A stretch of 64,000 bases of DNA from Adiantum capillus-veneris (taxonomy: Eukaryota > Streptophyta > Polypodiopsida > Polypodiales > Pteridaceae). Where the stretch lies: contig CM043971.1 in assembly GCA_014529385.2 (NCBI GenBank), positions 97,053,485 through 97,117,484 of the forward strand, in the 5' to 3' direction. The first letter of the stretch is position 1. Every line of letters begins with the position of its first letter. The notes under the pieces are model-generated. The model did not search any database, was not told where the DNA came from, and saw nothing but the letters and a program-made list of their open reading frames with translations. Below, piece after piece: positions 1 to 10,501 of the stretch. A program made the translations under genes and the position numbers.

Positions 1-162
1 AGTATCATACCGGTATCATACCAGTCACTTCTCAGTTTAAGACTCTCTCTCTCTCTGTCACTTCTCAATATCATACCGGTCACTTCTCAGTATCATACCG
101 GTATCATACCGTTCACTTCAAAGAATCATACCGGTATCATACAAGTCACTTCTTAGTATCCG

Positions 163-225
<63 letters not shown>

Positions 226-269
226 TCTCAGTATCATACTAGTCACTGCCCAGTATCATACCGGTATCA

Positions 270-332
<63 letters not shown>

Positions 333-335
333 TTT
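1..335. repeat. ACCGGT-type short repeats with two CT microsatellites
   Basis: Copies of ATCATACCGGTATCATACC alternate with CACTTCTCAGT spacers. Two long CT runs lie at about 165-222 and 272-330. The ACCGGT core and the flanking ATCAT/ATGAT are the same as in the array at 2820-3215 inside Gene A, so the array family brackets that gene. No coding potential is seen here. Confidence 0.9.
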
Positions 336-487
336 ATTTGCAAGATACTTCAAATATAGAAAACAATGTATTTCCGTGCAACTTGCTTGTAAATGTATTA
401 TACATGAATTCTGTTACATTGATTGACAAGAAGGCTGAGTAATTCTCCGTTTACATCCATCGACAAAAGTCGCCCACTTCACAGACT

Positions 488-1358
488 TTATGAAGCTTTC
501 TTTTTATTAAAAAAATTTGTTCCTTTCTTCTTGAAAAAGTCAATCCGCCATTTCCAATAAAAACGACACACATAGGTGTCGTCAGGTTGTCCGTCTGCAC
601 AAATTACAGTCCTCTTTGTAAACTCAATTCTGTTCTTAGAGTACAACCAGTGTGCCAGCCAGTTTATGACAGTGGTTGACAGAAAACAGGCGCGCACTTC
701 TTTAGATTGCTTTTCTAGCTTGGGAAAAACAAGAAATGACCCCAATGGATTAAACATTAGCTTATATCCAAAATAAGTGTGTCAGGTGGTAGGTCAGGAA
801 ATTTTTTGAGATTCTTGTGGAACACTAGTTTATCTGTCGCGCCCAATTTAAAAGGGGCCCTTGTGCACTGCGCCTGACTTACCACTTTATTGAATCTTTT
901 GTGGTGGTCAGGGAACACTGTCGCTAGTGTGCGTTTGAGCTTCTCAAACTCGCAGTAGCTCCATATCCACACTTCGAACCATCTGAAACAAAAATTCAGA
1001 AACACTTCTGCATCGGCCCTTACCCAAAACTGTGTATCCCCTTCGACAACATACCGCATTTCTAGCCAGTAGGGCAATTCTTCACCATATTTCCATCAAA
1101 TTTTTTGAGCAGTAATCCATTAAGGTCCAAAATGAGAACCCTACGCTGGACGCTCAACGGAGGTGGTGGCCTTGGCCATATCAGTGGGATTCTTTTAATT
1201 AGTCTAAACCATAGAGGAAATACGAGCACTGCAGGAGACAACACGTAATTCCATATTGCAGGAATGTCAGCCCTGCCATTCTGCTTGTCAGCCCTGAACC
1301 TATCTGCAAGGCACCATTCTTCAACTGAAAACATATCTGCAGATGCAAAATTACACAA
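488..1358 (-). pseudogene. Gene A FCP1/NLI-interacting-factor-like HAD domain
   Basis: Motif I reads LILDLNGLL, the HAD nucleophile motif with the second Asp replaced by Asn. Further on, WVRADAEVFLNF and VWIWSYCEFEKLK correspond to the FCP1 stretch 'RPG..EFL....YEVVIWT'. The terminal motif (usually VDDSP...N) is broken: LILD is followed out of frame by YKLMFNPLGS near 757-770. Another frame change near 1090 separates KKFDG from WKYGEELPYW. The matching part of Gene B is at 26143-26893. FCP1-like enzymes dephosphorylate serine residues, classically of RNA polymerase II CTD. With these lesions this copy is unlikely to be active. Confidence 0.6.
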
Positions 1359-1834
1359 GACTCAAATTTAAATATGAAATTAGGACATATCTATAGATAG
1401 AAATCATACAATAAAAATACACAATGTTCAAAAATTAGGCACAAGATGAAAGAGACGTCGAATGGGAAAGAACGTTATATTAATTTCATAAGTGGTTACA
1501 TAAAAATAAAAATAGGGGGGGCAAACTATAATCTTTTACAGGCTCTGGGTTTAGGGTCAGAACTTGTGCCGGTATTCTGCATCTCCTTAGTGTCTTCTAT
1601 GTCCATCTCCTCTTCTAGCTGCCCCTGGGTCTCTTCCTCTTCCTTGCTTTTTTGCTCCATTCTAGGCTTCTCATCTCCAATCTTCTTGATTTTTTTTCTT
1701 TTTACCTTTCTTATATGCTAAGCAAGGGTCTCCTCGGGACTTCCCTCCAGCCTGACATCTACACGATCATCAGCTTTAGAAAGCTGTGTAGCAAAAGATC
1801 ACTTATTAGAGCCATAATCAATGAAAAAACTTAC

Positions 1835-2282
1835 TCTTGCCACGTTGGCCTTGTTTTCTCGGGGTCTTTGATCTTGTCACCCGCACGCCAGTGTCTAGCA
1901 TTACATCGTCTTCCTCATTCTGGGTTTTCCCTTTAGCACCAGTCGTACTATGCTCCTTTACCTCAAATTTTTGTTCTTCTTCTGTTGTTTTCGAAACAGG
2001 TTTCTCAGCATTACCAGGGACATTTTCATCAATCAATACCTCCACACGTGTCTTGTATGCAGGCGTCACTGCATCGTCTTCCTCATTCTGGCTTTTCCCT
2101 TCAGCATTCATACTCTGCTCCTTTACCTCAAAGTTTTGTTCTTCTTCTGTTGTTTCCGAAATAGGTTTCTCAGCATTACTAGGGACTTTTTCATCAAGCA
2201 ATACCTCCACTGGTGTCTTGTATGCAGGCATCACTGCATCGTTCCTTGTGTCTTTACCGGCAGTAGTTCTGAAGCAGCCTGA
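1835..2282 (-). CDS. Gene A acidic linker exon with two 55-residue repeats
   Basis: The exon encodes a Glu/Lys/Thr-rich, probably disordered segment. It holds two tandem copies of a roughly 55-residue unit, beginning DAVMPAYKTPVEVL and DAVTPAYKTRVEVL, and each ending near KSQNEED or KTQNEED. A basic tail with VTRSKTPRKQGQRGK follows and could be a nuclear localisation signal. The exon ends at a donor GTAAGT. It follows the RING exon in frame if the intron ends at CAGAG|TC (72 nt). The matching Gene B exon (25014-25719) is also acidic and repetitive but has a different sequence, so composition rather than sequence is conserved. Confidence 0.55.
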
Positions 2283-2284
2283 CT

Positions 2285-2354
2285 CTGAAAAAACCTCAGA
2301 GAAGACAAAAATCAACCACCTGAAAAAACATCAGAGAAGACAAAAATCAGCCAC
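2285..2354 (-). repeat. Tandemly duplicated 35-nt mini-intron in Gene A
   Basis: Two adjacent 35-nt copies (2320-2354 and 2285-2319) differ at only a few positions. On the minus strand each starts GTGG(C/T)TGATTTTTG and ends TTTTTTCAG, so each carries its own GT donor and AG acceptor. The array lies exactly between the RING exon (ends ...AATCAG) and the acidic exon. One unit is shorter than usual plant introns, while two together are about 70 nt, near the usual minimum. Confidence 0.75.
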
Positions 2355-2741
2355 CTGATTACCCATTGAAACAATTTTCTCACCTGTTTTTGGGCATGGT
2401 TCAAGTGGCTTCTTCTTTAGAAGGGATTGGTCTTCTGCAGAAATAACTCCGGGGCAATCCTTAAGCATGCAGTTTCCTTTCTCAGCCAAGTGAGCATAGC
2501 AGAATGCATGGTATGCATGTGAACAAGGCAATAGAACAACATGGCTTGAGCGATTGTGATCATGAATTTTTACACCACAAGCATTGCACACATCAATGAG
2601 AACAACACTATGTCCAGGAGCTGAAACTCCTGTAGGCAAGACTATGGTTTCAGGTAGCATTGGTTGACTAATCATGTCTGTCACAAACGTGACATAGAGA
2701 CCAAAGGTTTCCTCACGCTCCAAGCATTTGGATAATTCTTC
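2355..2741 (-). CDS. Gene A RING-like zinc-binding exon
   Basis: After an acceptor TTGCCTACAG, this exon encodes about 128 residues. The Cys/His cluster is C-x2-C (CNACG), then CSHAYHAFC (C-x-H-x2-H-x2-C), then C-x5-C (GNCMLKDCPG). This fits a RING-H2-like cross-brace, though the last pair is spaced unusually. The Gene B counterpart (24566-24917) keeps CVACGEPLECPH and CRPQYHPLC. RING domains commonly act as E3 ubiquitin ligases; whether this one does is unknown. The segment is open from acceptor to donor (CAG|GTGGCT). Confidence 0.6.
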
Positions 2742-2819
2742 CTGTAGGCAAGAGACCTCTGTTATCAGACAATGTCAAACAGGTATAAAATTGGTATGAA
2801 TGCTTGAAAATTGTATAAT

Positions 2820-3215
2820 GATGTTATCATACCGGTATGATTACATCCTGCCGTTATGATGTTATCCCACCGGTATAATGTTATTATACTAGATAGTATA
2901 TTAACATCATACCGATAGGATAACATTCGGTAACATCATACCGGAAGCTTAACATCAAACCAGTTGGATTTTAACATACCGGTTGGATCTAACCCTACCG
3001 GTTGGATGTAACCATACCGGTAGGATGTTATCATATCGGTAGGATTATATCCTAAATCGTACCGATAAGATGTTATCATACCGGTAGGATGTAATCATAC
3101 TGATATGGGTATAATCCTACCGGTATGATAACATCCTACCGGTATTGTCATCTACCCTTACCGAATATGATATAATCCTACCGGTACGAAAAATCATACC
3201 TTATGGTACTTTGCA
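2820..3215. repeat. Intronic satellite with palindromic ACCGGT core (Gene A intron)
   Basis: About 400 bp of degenerate short repeats such as ACCGGTAGGATGTTATCAT. The perfect 16-bp palindrome ATCATACCGGTATGAT lies at 2826-2841. Units occur in both orientations, as expected for a palindromic unit. The array fills the intron between the helical exon and the RING exon. The homologous Gene B intron is filled by a different satellite (23620-24530). Confidence 0.9.
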
Positions 3216-3240
3216 GGTATTATACTACAATTAGATGGAG

Positions 3241-3973
3241 TTAAAAGCATACATGTGCCTGTTGTAGGGTGTCTTTTGCTTCGTCAAATTTTTCTTGGAG
3301 GCTGTCAAGCAAGCCTGTTGGTACATTGGCATCGTCATGGAAGTGCATTCGGATGGTGTCAAGGGCACCCTCGCAACTGTGCACATCAGCAACAGATTTG
3401 ACCACTGAATCCTTAGCCTTCTGACACTTGACTGATACATTGTCATGAGATTTTCTAACCTCAACAAGAAGTTCTTGCAAGGAAGTGGATACTTCAACAC
3501 TAAACGCAGACTGAGTAGTCGTAAAAAGCCCACTTCCGACTGGTGTACTTCCGGATAGGGTATTTACTAAGAAGATGGCAGAACCACTTGGGGTTCCTGT
3601 GGATACTCCACCTCAGATGCAAACTCAGCCCACTTACCGGACCTGTGCATACGAGATAAACATATCTGCGTGCAAACTTGACTCCCAGCAGATAGTTTGG
3701 TGGTTTGGATTGGTACACTTGCTTGTAGTGAGCCGGCCTTGTTGTTTTTATCGGCACTTTTTTCTCCTTCACTGGAAGACACGTGAAAACTTTCATCCAA
3801 TTGGATATGGGCACATCTGCATCTCTCAACTTCCTAACATCTTTCCCCTCAAGACTTAACCCATATTCCCTGTGAAAATCCTCCTTTGTCGTGCAGAATG
3901 CCTTTAATTGCACCTCCACATCCTTGGGGTGAACAAAGCGGCTGATTTTGGGAGGAGGCTGTAACTTCTGTCT
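3241..3973 (-). pseudogene. Gene A N-terminal domain and helical segment
   Basis: From an acceptor at 3974 the frame runs through KAFCTTKEDFHREYGLSLEG and ISNWMKVFTC. These align with Gene B TKFCYTAQELHDEYGLSMEA and DDQWLTIFKH. The next conserved stretch, FARRYVYLVCTG, continues in another frame as SGKWAEFASEVEYPQEP, so a frameshift or missed splice lies near 3.63 kb. The segment 3534-3241 encodes a hydrophilic helical region (LLVEVRKSHDNVSVKCQKAK and onward), likely a coiled coil. Its end, CAACAG|GCACAT, matches Gene B CAACAG|GTGCTG, so the Gene A donor may be a GC variant. I do not recognise the N-domain. Confidence 0.5.
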
Positions 3974-4085
3974 CTGAAAGGAATAAATCCATATTCATTA
4001 CTCAATGTATCCACACCTCAGTACTCTACTACACATACAAGCCTGCTGTACACAACACAAAGAGAGACAGAGAGAGGTGACATAC

Positions 4086-4166
4086 CTTCGTGGGAGAATG
4101 TTGGGTCTTTGTGGGGGAGACCTATCGGGATGCATTCCTTGGGCTCTTTCTTAGGTTTCTATCCAT
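4086..4166 (-). CDS. Gene A probable first coding exon (basic)
   Basis: From an ATG at 4166 the frame encodes a short basic peptide (MDRNLRKSPRNASR), then a TAG, then VSPTKTQHSPTK, and ends at a good donor AAG|GTATGT. The next exon continues in phase. Gene B also begins with a Lys/Arg/Ser/Pro-rich N-terminus (MRTPARKSAAKASPNN), which supports this assignment. The TAG is either a disabling mutation of CAG or would need Gln readthrough. Confidence 0.4.
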
Positions 4167-4471
4167 AGAGAAGGATAAGCAGTGTGCAAAGGGGCCTGTA
4201 GAGTGAGTTGAGAAAGGCGCAGAAGGAGAAAGGCACAAAGATACCGAGAAGTCATAGTCATGAAAACATTCGACTGAACATTCGTTTTGACGTGGGCTCC
4301 ACACGTGTTTTTGAATCCTCCACATGATTTTTAAGATTTTGTATCCTCTACATGATTATTTAATTCAAATAATTCTTGCCCATAACACCAGTTTCATACC
4401 CCCTAAATTTTAAGCCTCCAAAAGAAACTTTCAACCGGTTAAAACCGGGCCACCTATTCATGCATCCACCC

Positions 4472-4739
4472 ATGAGTAGAAGGATCCCTTGAATCCTCTA
4501 GATGTCTATACATCCTAGGCTCGTGATTCCATGCCCTAGCCCGGTTGCCGATCCATGATTTGACAATTTTGTGGGTTGCAATTAGGTTGTGCTACAACGC
4601 ATCCCTATAACGATCCCTACATTTGACCTAATCGCAACCCACAAAATTGTCAAATCGTGGATCAGCAACCCGGCTAGGACATGGAAGCACGAGCCTAGGA
4701 TGTATAGACATAGAGGATTCAAGGGATCCTTCTACTCAT
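4472..4739. repeat. Fold-back (long inverted repeat) element, 268 bp
   Basis: The left arm starts ATGAGTAGAAGGATCCCTTG and the right arm ends with its complement, CAAGGGATCCTTCTACTCAT. The arms are about 120 bp each with few mismatches, around a short unpaired centre near 4595-4616. Transcribed RNA would form one long hairpin. It may be a MITE-like fold-back element or a small-RNA hairpin locus; no target-site duplication is clear. Confidence 0.85.
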
Positions 4740-4835
4740 CATAGAGAGAATCCATGGAAAGGGGCTTCCTCTAATCAACAACACATTCCTACTCACTAAT
4801 CACTTGCACACAATCATGCGGTTGAAATTAACCTC

Positions 4836-5442
4836 TCACATCAATCACTCTTATTCAAAACTCTTAATCACAACTATACAAGCATGCAATTAACATACCT
4901 ACTCCACATTAGTGTGTCCATTTCGGCACAACCCCTCAATGCGACTACATATGCACACACACTAACCGCACCTTGTAGAGAGAGATGAAGAGAAGGAAGG
5001 CACAACCCTCACACACGATGGCCAATGGTGTGGATAGAATATATTAACTCAAAAAAGGGATTAGAGATCTACCATCACCCTAATACAATCTCACTCCACA
5101 TAATCAAACAAAGAGACTAATAAGAAAGAAGATATGATTGATTATTAGAAATCAAGAGCTACATGGGCATGGAAAGCCCACATGAGCCTCATGACCATCC
5201 ACTCAACAAAGAGGAGAACTCACCCAAGAATGACTACTCATTAAGCATAGGGCTCTTTTATAGCTTTGGGCCTCAAACCCTTCAACTATGGGATAAAGTT
5301 GAGCTCTCTAGCCTAGCCTCATACAACTTTGGAACTCCTAAATGAGCCCAAGCCCTATATAATGAACATGAAATATTGTGCTCTATAGCACATCCATAGC
5401 TTGGTGCATAATTGGTGTAGACTGTGTTAGCCGCTGCTAACA
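4836..5442 (-). repeat. LTR-like fragment of a minus-strand retroelement
   Basis: At 5442 the minus strand reads TGTTAGCAGCGGCTAACAC, directly preceded by the purine tract AGGAAGGGGG. This is the usual arrangement of a polypurine tract and 3' LTR start. The left part (4836-4912) recurs nearly identically at 6147-6222 as a direct repeat. No gag or pol remnant lies between, so this is a decayed or non-autonomous element. Its far boundary is not resolved. Confidence 0.4.
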
Positions 5443-6146
5443 TTACCCCCTTCCTAATTTGACGCACGTCCTCGTGTGCCGGTGAAGCAAGACACGGTGA
5501 CATGGTAGAAAGCAAGTCCATGGAAGAAATGTTGAGATGCAAAACATAAGAACAAGTAATGAGCATCAAAGGCCACCAAGAATGAATAAAACATGAAGCA
5601 CAATGAACAATTATGCAAAGTGATTTTTTGCTTCTAAAAGATGGGTCAATCATATTAAAAAACTAGACAACATAAAGCAAAAAAACACCTAAACTATTGT
5701 GAAGATTAAACCACTTGAAATTTTAGTTTTATGCATGAAACACAAGCAATCAATTATGAGCCTAGACTAATGCAAGTTCATATACCTACTAGCCTAAAAA
5801 CTATGTGAACAATCTTAATAAATCATCCAAGTCTGTCATGTCTATGGGCTATAAAAAAGCTCCTAATCTATTAGTACATTGTCAAAGCTTTTTGAAGCTC
5901 AGGGAAGTTTTATTTTCGCATTCATTGAAAAAAGTAAAGCACAATACAAGGCTACCACCCCAAGGCAAGTCTAGGTGCGACTCTCGGCTTCTTGAACCCT
6001 CAAGAAGGTGTTCCAAAAGCCTACTAGCCTACCAAGGCGACGACTAACCCCTATCATCCCAGGGCATCGGTTTAGGGCCTTGATCAGGCGAGCCAAGGGT
6101 GATTCCCCTTGCCTACCAAGTGTCAATAAGGCACTAGGCCTCTCTC
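5443..6146. other. No gene recognised; probable retroelement remnant
   Basis: AT-rich sequence between the two direct-repeat copies. Short open frames occur on both strands but show no domain or motif. The stretch at 5950-6130 is richer in GC and Pro/Arg codons without a clear frame. It is probably the internal remnant of the element flanked by 4836-5442 and 6147-6222. Confidence 0.4.
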
Positions 6147-6222
6147 ACATCAATCACTCTTATTCACAACTCTTAATCACAACTACACAAGCATGCAATT
6201 AACATACCTACTCCGCATTAGT
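6147..6222. repeat. Second copy of the direct repeat at 4836-4912
   Basis: The sequence from CACATCAATCACTCTTATTC to CCGCATTAGTG matches 4836-4912 with only a few changes. It is probably a truncated LTR copy. From here to about 7053 I see no gene, only AT-rich sequence and the TA microsatellite. Confidence 0.6.
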
Positions 6223-6693
6223 GAGACAAGAAAGAGAAGAGCTAGTGTGAATAGGAATTGGTAAAGTTTGAAATGAGCTATCCCTGCATGATGTGGGCAG
6301 ACTAGGGTCCACCATTTCGATCATATCTCCTCAATCGTGGCTCCAAATAAAGAAATAAAAGTAAGGACAGAAAATTCATCTCATAAGCTACACCCCCCAT
6401 TTTATATATTTTTTCCAATTCAGATTGGAACCTTGTGTAAAAAAATCAGCAAAATAGGGTACATTTCTGGCAGCAAAGGTCTTCTTGTGTTCCCCTTAAC
6501 TTAGACTTGGATTTAATTCCAATGGACACTATGCAATATGAAAGCATGACATTGCTCCTTGACAAAGTTTTGTAATCGTACTTGCAATAATGCATTAAAA
6601 TAGGTGTATCTTTGAGAATCATGCAAGCTAGTGTCCCACTAAGATTTGATTCTTTCTTAGTAGCTATTAAAAAGAATATATGAAAAATACATA

Positions 6694-6696
<3 letters not shown>

Positions 6697-6757
<61 letters not shown>
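6697..6757. repeat. (TA)n microsatellite
   Basis: An uninterrupted run of about thirty TA dinucleotides in AT-rich non-coding sequence. Confidence 0.98.
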
Positions 6758-6759
<2 letters not shown>

Positions 6760-7219
6760 AAGATATAAAATCTAGCTAGGGTGTGAGATGATAATGAGAT
6801 AGTAGAAAGAAAGAACCAATTATTTTTGGCCCAAGTTAAAGAGATGGTGGTATTGACGCTTTTGCCATATTACGTTTTGATGGTAAAGTAAGAATATGTT
6901 ACCCTTGAGATAAATGATAGGATGAGATAGAAACCTTATCATTATACTTAAATATGCATATGTAGATTATAGAAAATATACTTATATATCTAAAAAGTTG
7001 TTAGCTAGATCTTGTAACATTCGTTCCCACTATGTACATAACACAGCACAACATCTACCCCCTCTAAACCTGCACATCCTCTGGTATGTGCCACATTTAA
7101 TCTTTGCAAGATCAGTCCTCTTGTAGGTCTTCCATGATTTCATCTTCATTGATAGATACCAATGCTTGATCTTCACTTTGATCTTCACCTATGTTTTTCT
7201 CTCTCTCCTTCTCAATATC

Positions 7220-8340
7220 TTATGGGTCAATGTCTTCTCTTCTCTTAAACACTTTAATCCTTTTTCTTGCAATAGAAATTTTTACTTTTGTACCATCTAA
7301 TTCAGACAAGTTGTAAGTAGCATTTTCATGCACATGCTTTACAACATACGATCCAGACCATCTTTTTGAGAACTTACACATGATTGTGTGTTGGTTATCA
7401 AGGCTACTATAATACACTAAAACCTAGTCACCTTTGCCAATAGCTTTGCTCCTGAGCCGATGTCACTTATTAAAGTACTCCTTGTTTTTTAACCTTGCAA
7501 TTTTTAGTCGTTCTTTTGCAGCCTCAATATCTCTAGATCTTCTCTCTAGTTGCCTTATGCGCAATGCAAGGATACCTTCCCTACTAAACCTCTCTTTCCA
7601 AGGTAGTACATTCCATGTGGGAATTGTATCTTCAATCGGCATCACTGGCTTTTGACCATACATTAGCTCTGCAAGCATATAGCTAGTTACTGAGCTATGT
7701 GTTGTAAGATCGACCCATAAATCATATGGCAACAATTTTAGCCACTTACCAACTCTTCTTTCGCAAGCCTTGGCCAAAGCTTTGATGATAGGAGGATGTC
7801 CTCTTTCACTCTTTCCATTGCCCTCACGGTTGTAAGTTGTAGTAAGAGAAAGCTTGATTCCTAATCTAGAAAAGAACTCCCTTGCTTCTTCGGCATCCAG
7901 TTCACCTCTATCTGTAGTGATCTTTCCGACACAACCATAACGGAAAATCACCTCATCAAGAAAGAATTTGCATACAGCTTTTGTGGTTTTAAATCTTAAT
8001 GCTCGCCCTTCAACCTGATTAGTTAGGTCCTATCATGCAAGAACTAAGTATCTCATTTGCCAAAGTCCTAAAGGCATTGTGACTAGATCCACAAACCATT
8101 TATAGTGCATGGCTAGTGGGTATGTAGGGTGCAATCCAGCACGATGTCAGACATTTGAATACATTTGACAAGTTACACATGACTTTACAAATTGATGTAC
8201 ATCTTTATACATACCCTTCCACCAGTATTTTTCTTTCAACTTGGAGAGGTTGCCCATGCACCCCTATGTCCAACCCATATACTCTCATGAAACTCTTGCA
8301 TGAGCTTTACTTGAGTCTTTTTTTTTTATACATATAACCC
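7220..8340 (-). pseudogene. Element 1 integrase
   Basis: Reading leftward, an HHCC zinc region is visible in pieces (EFHESIWVGHRG, KSCVTCQ). A DDE core follows: D in HYKWFVDLVTMPLG, D in KITTDRGELD, E in GKSERGHP. The C-terminal part, WSGSYVVKHVHENATYNLSE, resembles the SH3-like integrase tail. All three catalytic acids are present, but the zinc region and core are separated by stops and frame changes near 8.0-8.3 kb. Integrase inserts the cDNA copy into the chromosome; this copy cannot make an intact enzyme. Confidence 0.75.
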
Positions 8341-9340
8341 TTTGTTGTGTAACACCCTTTTGTTTAGGATGCTTCCACAAGTAACCATCCCTAAAAAAAT
8401 AGCCATATTCTTTCTTGCATATCCTCCTGAATTCTTGTTCAGACCAATCATCATGTTTTGCTAGAGTACTCAAGTAGCTTTTAATTCCAATAAGAAGCCA
8501 ATCACCTTCATAAAGCTCTTTCAAGAACAATTCAAGTGGATTAGCCATGCACACATTGTTACCTTTGACATGAGATATAGAACAGAACTTTGTGCCCACA
8601 TCATCTTCCTCGTCAATCATCTGTGACGCATCTTCATACCTTGCCCTTGATAGAATATTTGTCACCGTATTTTCTTTACCTACAATGTTCTTAAACTAGA
8701 GATTTAAGGACTTAATGTAGACAATCCACCGCAACATAACAATGTTCGGCGTTGATGAGTAGCTTATAATCATCCCAAGAAGTGGTAGACAATGTGTTTC
8801 TACAGCCACACATGTACCAATTAGGTACTCTTTTCCATTTTTCATGGCTCTAACCATATCCCATAACTCTCTCTTTATCTGTGGATAGTTTCTTTAGTGA
8901 GCACTTAGTACCTTTGCTCCAAATCTCACCACATACTTGTGTCCTTCTTTGTCATCTTGCCCTATTGCCTATCCAATTCCTATAGGAATTGTGTCTACTG
9001 TCACAACTACTCGCTTTTGACACTCATAGTCTACCTTTCTCAAAGTTGACTAGAGCAACTCCTTTAGCTTTTTCATGGATTTTACATGCGCTTCTGTCCA
9101 TTTAATTTTTGATTCTTTCTAAGCAATTGATAAAGAGTATCAGCTACATGTGCATAATGTGGAATCCAGAAAACATAAAAGGCACATGCTCCTAGAAACC
9201 TTCTAGCCTCAGTGATGCTAGTGCATGTTTCTTTCATTCTTTGGATGGCATCTACCTTTGTTGGACAAGTTTCCTACCATATGGCCCGTGCATGTGCCCC
9301 ACAATGAGCACTTCATTGACACCAAACATATAACTTTTTT
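8341..9340 (-). pseudogene. Element 1 RT connection / RNase H / linker remnants
   Basis: Fragments typical of this region occur in several frames. DAIQRMKET...ARRFLGACAFY matches the RT thumb/connection (about 9170-9270). SRARYEDASQMIDEEDD and FFRDGYLWKH (8665-8350) are the linker ahead of the integrase zinc finger. Frame changes separate them, and the RNase H active site could not be read confidently. Confidence 0.55.
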
Positions 9341-9341
9341 C

Positions 9342-10420
9342 TCACAAAGTAAGATTCACTTCCTCCAACGTAGATAGAATTTTATCACAATCATTTATGT
9401 GTTTTTTCACAAACCTGTGGCACCCCCCTATATCCAAAGCTTCATCTTTGCCACATTCTTTACATCCTTTCATAGGCAAATCATCAATGAAAGACATTTT
9501 GATTTGAGGAATAAAGTCACGTAAGACCTTATTTATCCCATTCATCATGTGTGCAACCGAGTTGGTTGCTCCCTGTGCCAAGGTACACATCCTTACCAAA
9601 ACCAAAAGTTTCCTCGTGGTTGTCAAGTCGCTGCTTTCAATGATCATAAGATGAAATTGATCATACCATGAGTAGAGATCCCCCATTGAGTAGATTTCCC
9701 TCCTTGCAAACGCCTTTACAAACTCATCCAACAATTGGACCTGTACATGGGTGAAAGCATATTAACGTGTCATGATTTTTGTGCTACTTAGCATTTTCAA
9801 GGTAACACATCTTTAAAAATTTGGGCATCCGATAAAATTTATACAAATAAAATCAAAATTTGTCGGAGGTTGTATATTTGGATTCCTTGTTTCAAGAGAT
9901 TTCTACCAATATATCATACGTCATAGATCTTGGAGATGTAGCTCATGTTATTGTACTAGTTAGCATATGTCAAAATTGTGCTAGTTAGTATTTTTCGGGA
10001 CATGAAAAAGTGTCACATTAACATGCTTTCACCCACCTATATTTCTAATTGTCACCTTGTTCACTGGTTGCATATCTTGGATGAAGCGTAAAGCACCATT
10101 CTTCTTTGGAACTGTAAACCACCTATTTGAGTATGGAGCACAGGAAGGCTCCAAAATCACCATTTTGATCTTTTCATTCAATAGCTCTACTAACTAGGGC
10201 AAATGATCCTTTGGAACAGGAATAGGCCGCACATTCCAAGGCACATGACGTATTATAAAAATTAGCATAAGAGCTATAATAGAAGGATCAACAATCCTAT
10301 CTCATGTGGCTCAAATGCAAAAGCATTAACATGCTCTGAAAGCATTTATTTGAAGCAATTTGTCTCCTCTCGTGTTAGAAACTCCTTGCAACCAATCTGA
10401 AACTCTTGAAAGAACTCCTT
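9342..10420 (-). pseudogene. Element 1 reverse transcriptase, interrupted by a MITE
   Basis: On the minus strand, RWFTVPKKNGALRFIQDMQP and NKVTI (about 10130-10040) are RT finger motifs. After the inserted TIR element come YSMGDLYSWYDQF, VRMCTLAQGATNSV and MSFIDD, the last being the YxDD catalytic box with F at position one. Upstream, FEPHEIG and IPVPKDHLP match the leader of this gypsy group. In-frame TAA and TAG interrupt the N-terminal part. Confidence 0.75.
9749..10034. mobile_element. Small non-autonomous TIR element (MITE-like) inside element 1 RT
   Basis: The left end is GGGTGAAAGCATATTAACG and the right end, read in reverse complement, is GGGTGAAAGCATGTTAATG. The terminal inverted repeats run about 24 bp with three mismatches. 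The 286-bp unit splits a recognisable RT frame between NKVTIRNIG and the DEFVKAF region. No open frame is inside. The target duplication is at most 2 bp and was not resolved. Confidence 0.75.
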
Positions 10421-10501
10421 TGTGAAGGCGTGCCCAATCTTTTTAGGATTTCTCAAACTTGGTTGCAAAGAAGCCTGCTCAATCTTTTCCCTATTGTTGG
10501 G

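Larger units (their letters stand above)
485..4166 (-). pseudogene. Gene A: degraded multi-exon gene, N-domain / helix / RING-like / acidic repeats / FCP1-like HAD
   Basis: Exons read on the minus strand: 4166-4086, about 3973-3500, 3534-3241, 2741-2355, 2282-1835 and about 1358-485. Supporting splice signals include a donor AAG|GTATGT at 4085, acceptors TTTCAG at 3974 and CCTACAG at 2742, and a donor AAGA|GTAAGT at 1834. The same domain order appears in Gene B at 22.0-26.9 kb, which supports the model. The copy is damaged: an in-frame TAG in exon 1, a frame change in the N-domain near 3.6 kb, one in the FCP domain near 1.09 kb and one near 0.76 kb. The whole protein is not a family I recognise. 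RING plus phosphatase-like domains would suggest a regulatory or ubiquitin-linked role, but that is inference. Confidence 0.6.
7054..10501 (-). mobile_element. Element 1: truncated, decayed Ty3/gypsy retrotransposon (pol only)
   Basis: Read on the minus strand, the order is RT, linker, integrase, then a purine tract (GGTTTAGAGGGGGTAGATGT, 7054-7073) followed by TGTGCTGTGTTATG, which could be the 3' LTR start. No 5' LTR or gag is seen: the RT side is cut by element 2 at 10501/10502. Several frameshifts and stops break the frame, so it is inactive. A small TIR element sits in its RT (9749-10034). Confidence 0.7.

Noticed and set aside
1446-2358. Plus-strand ORFs of 91-173 residues over Gene A
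   Set aside because: They are antisense shadows of the acidic exon; the minus strand has the splice sites and the paralogue.
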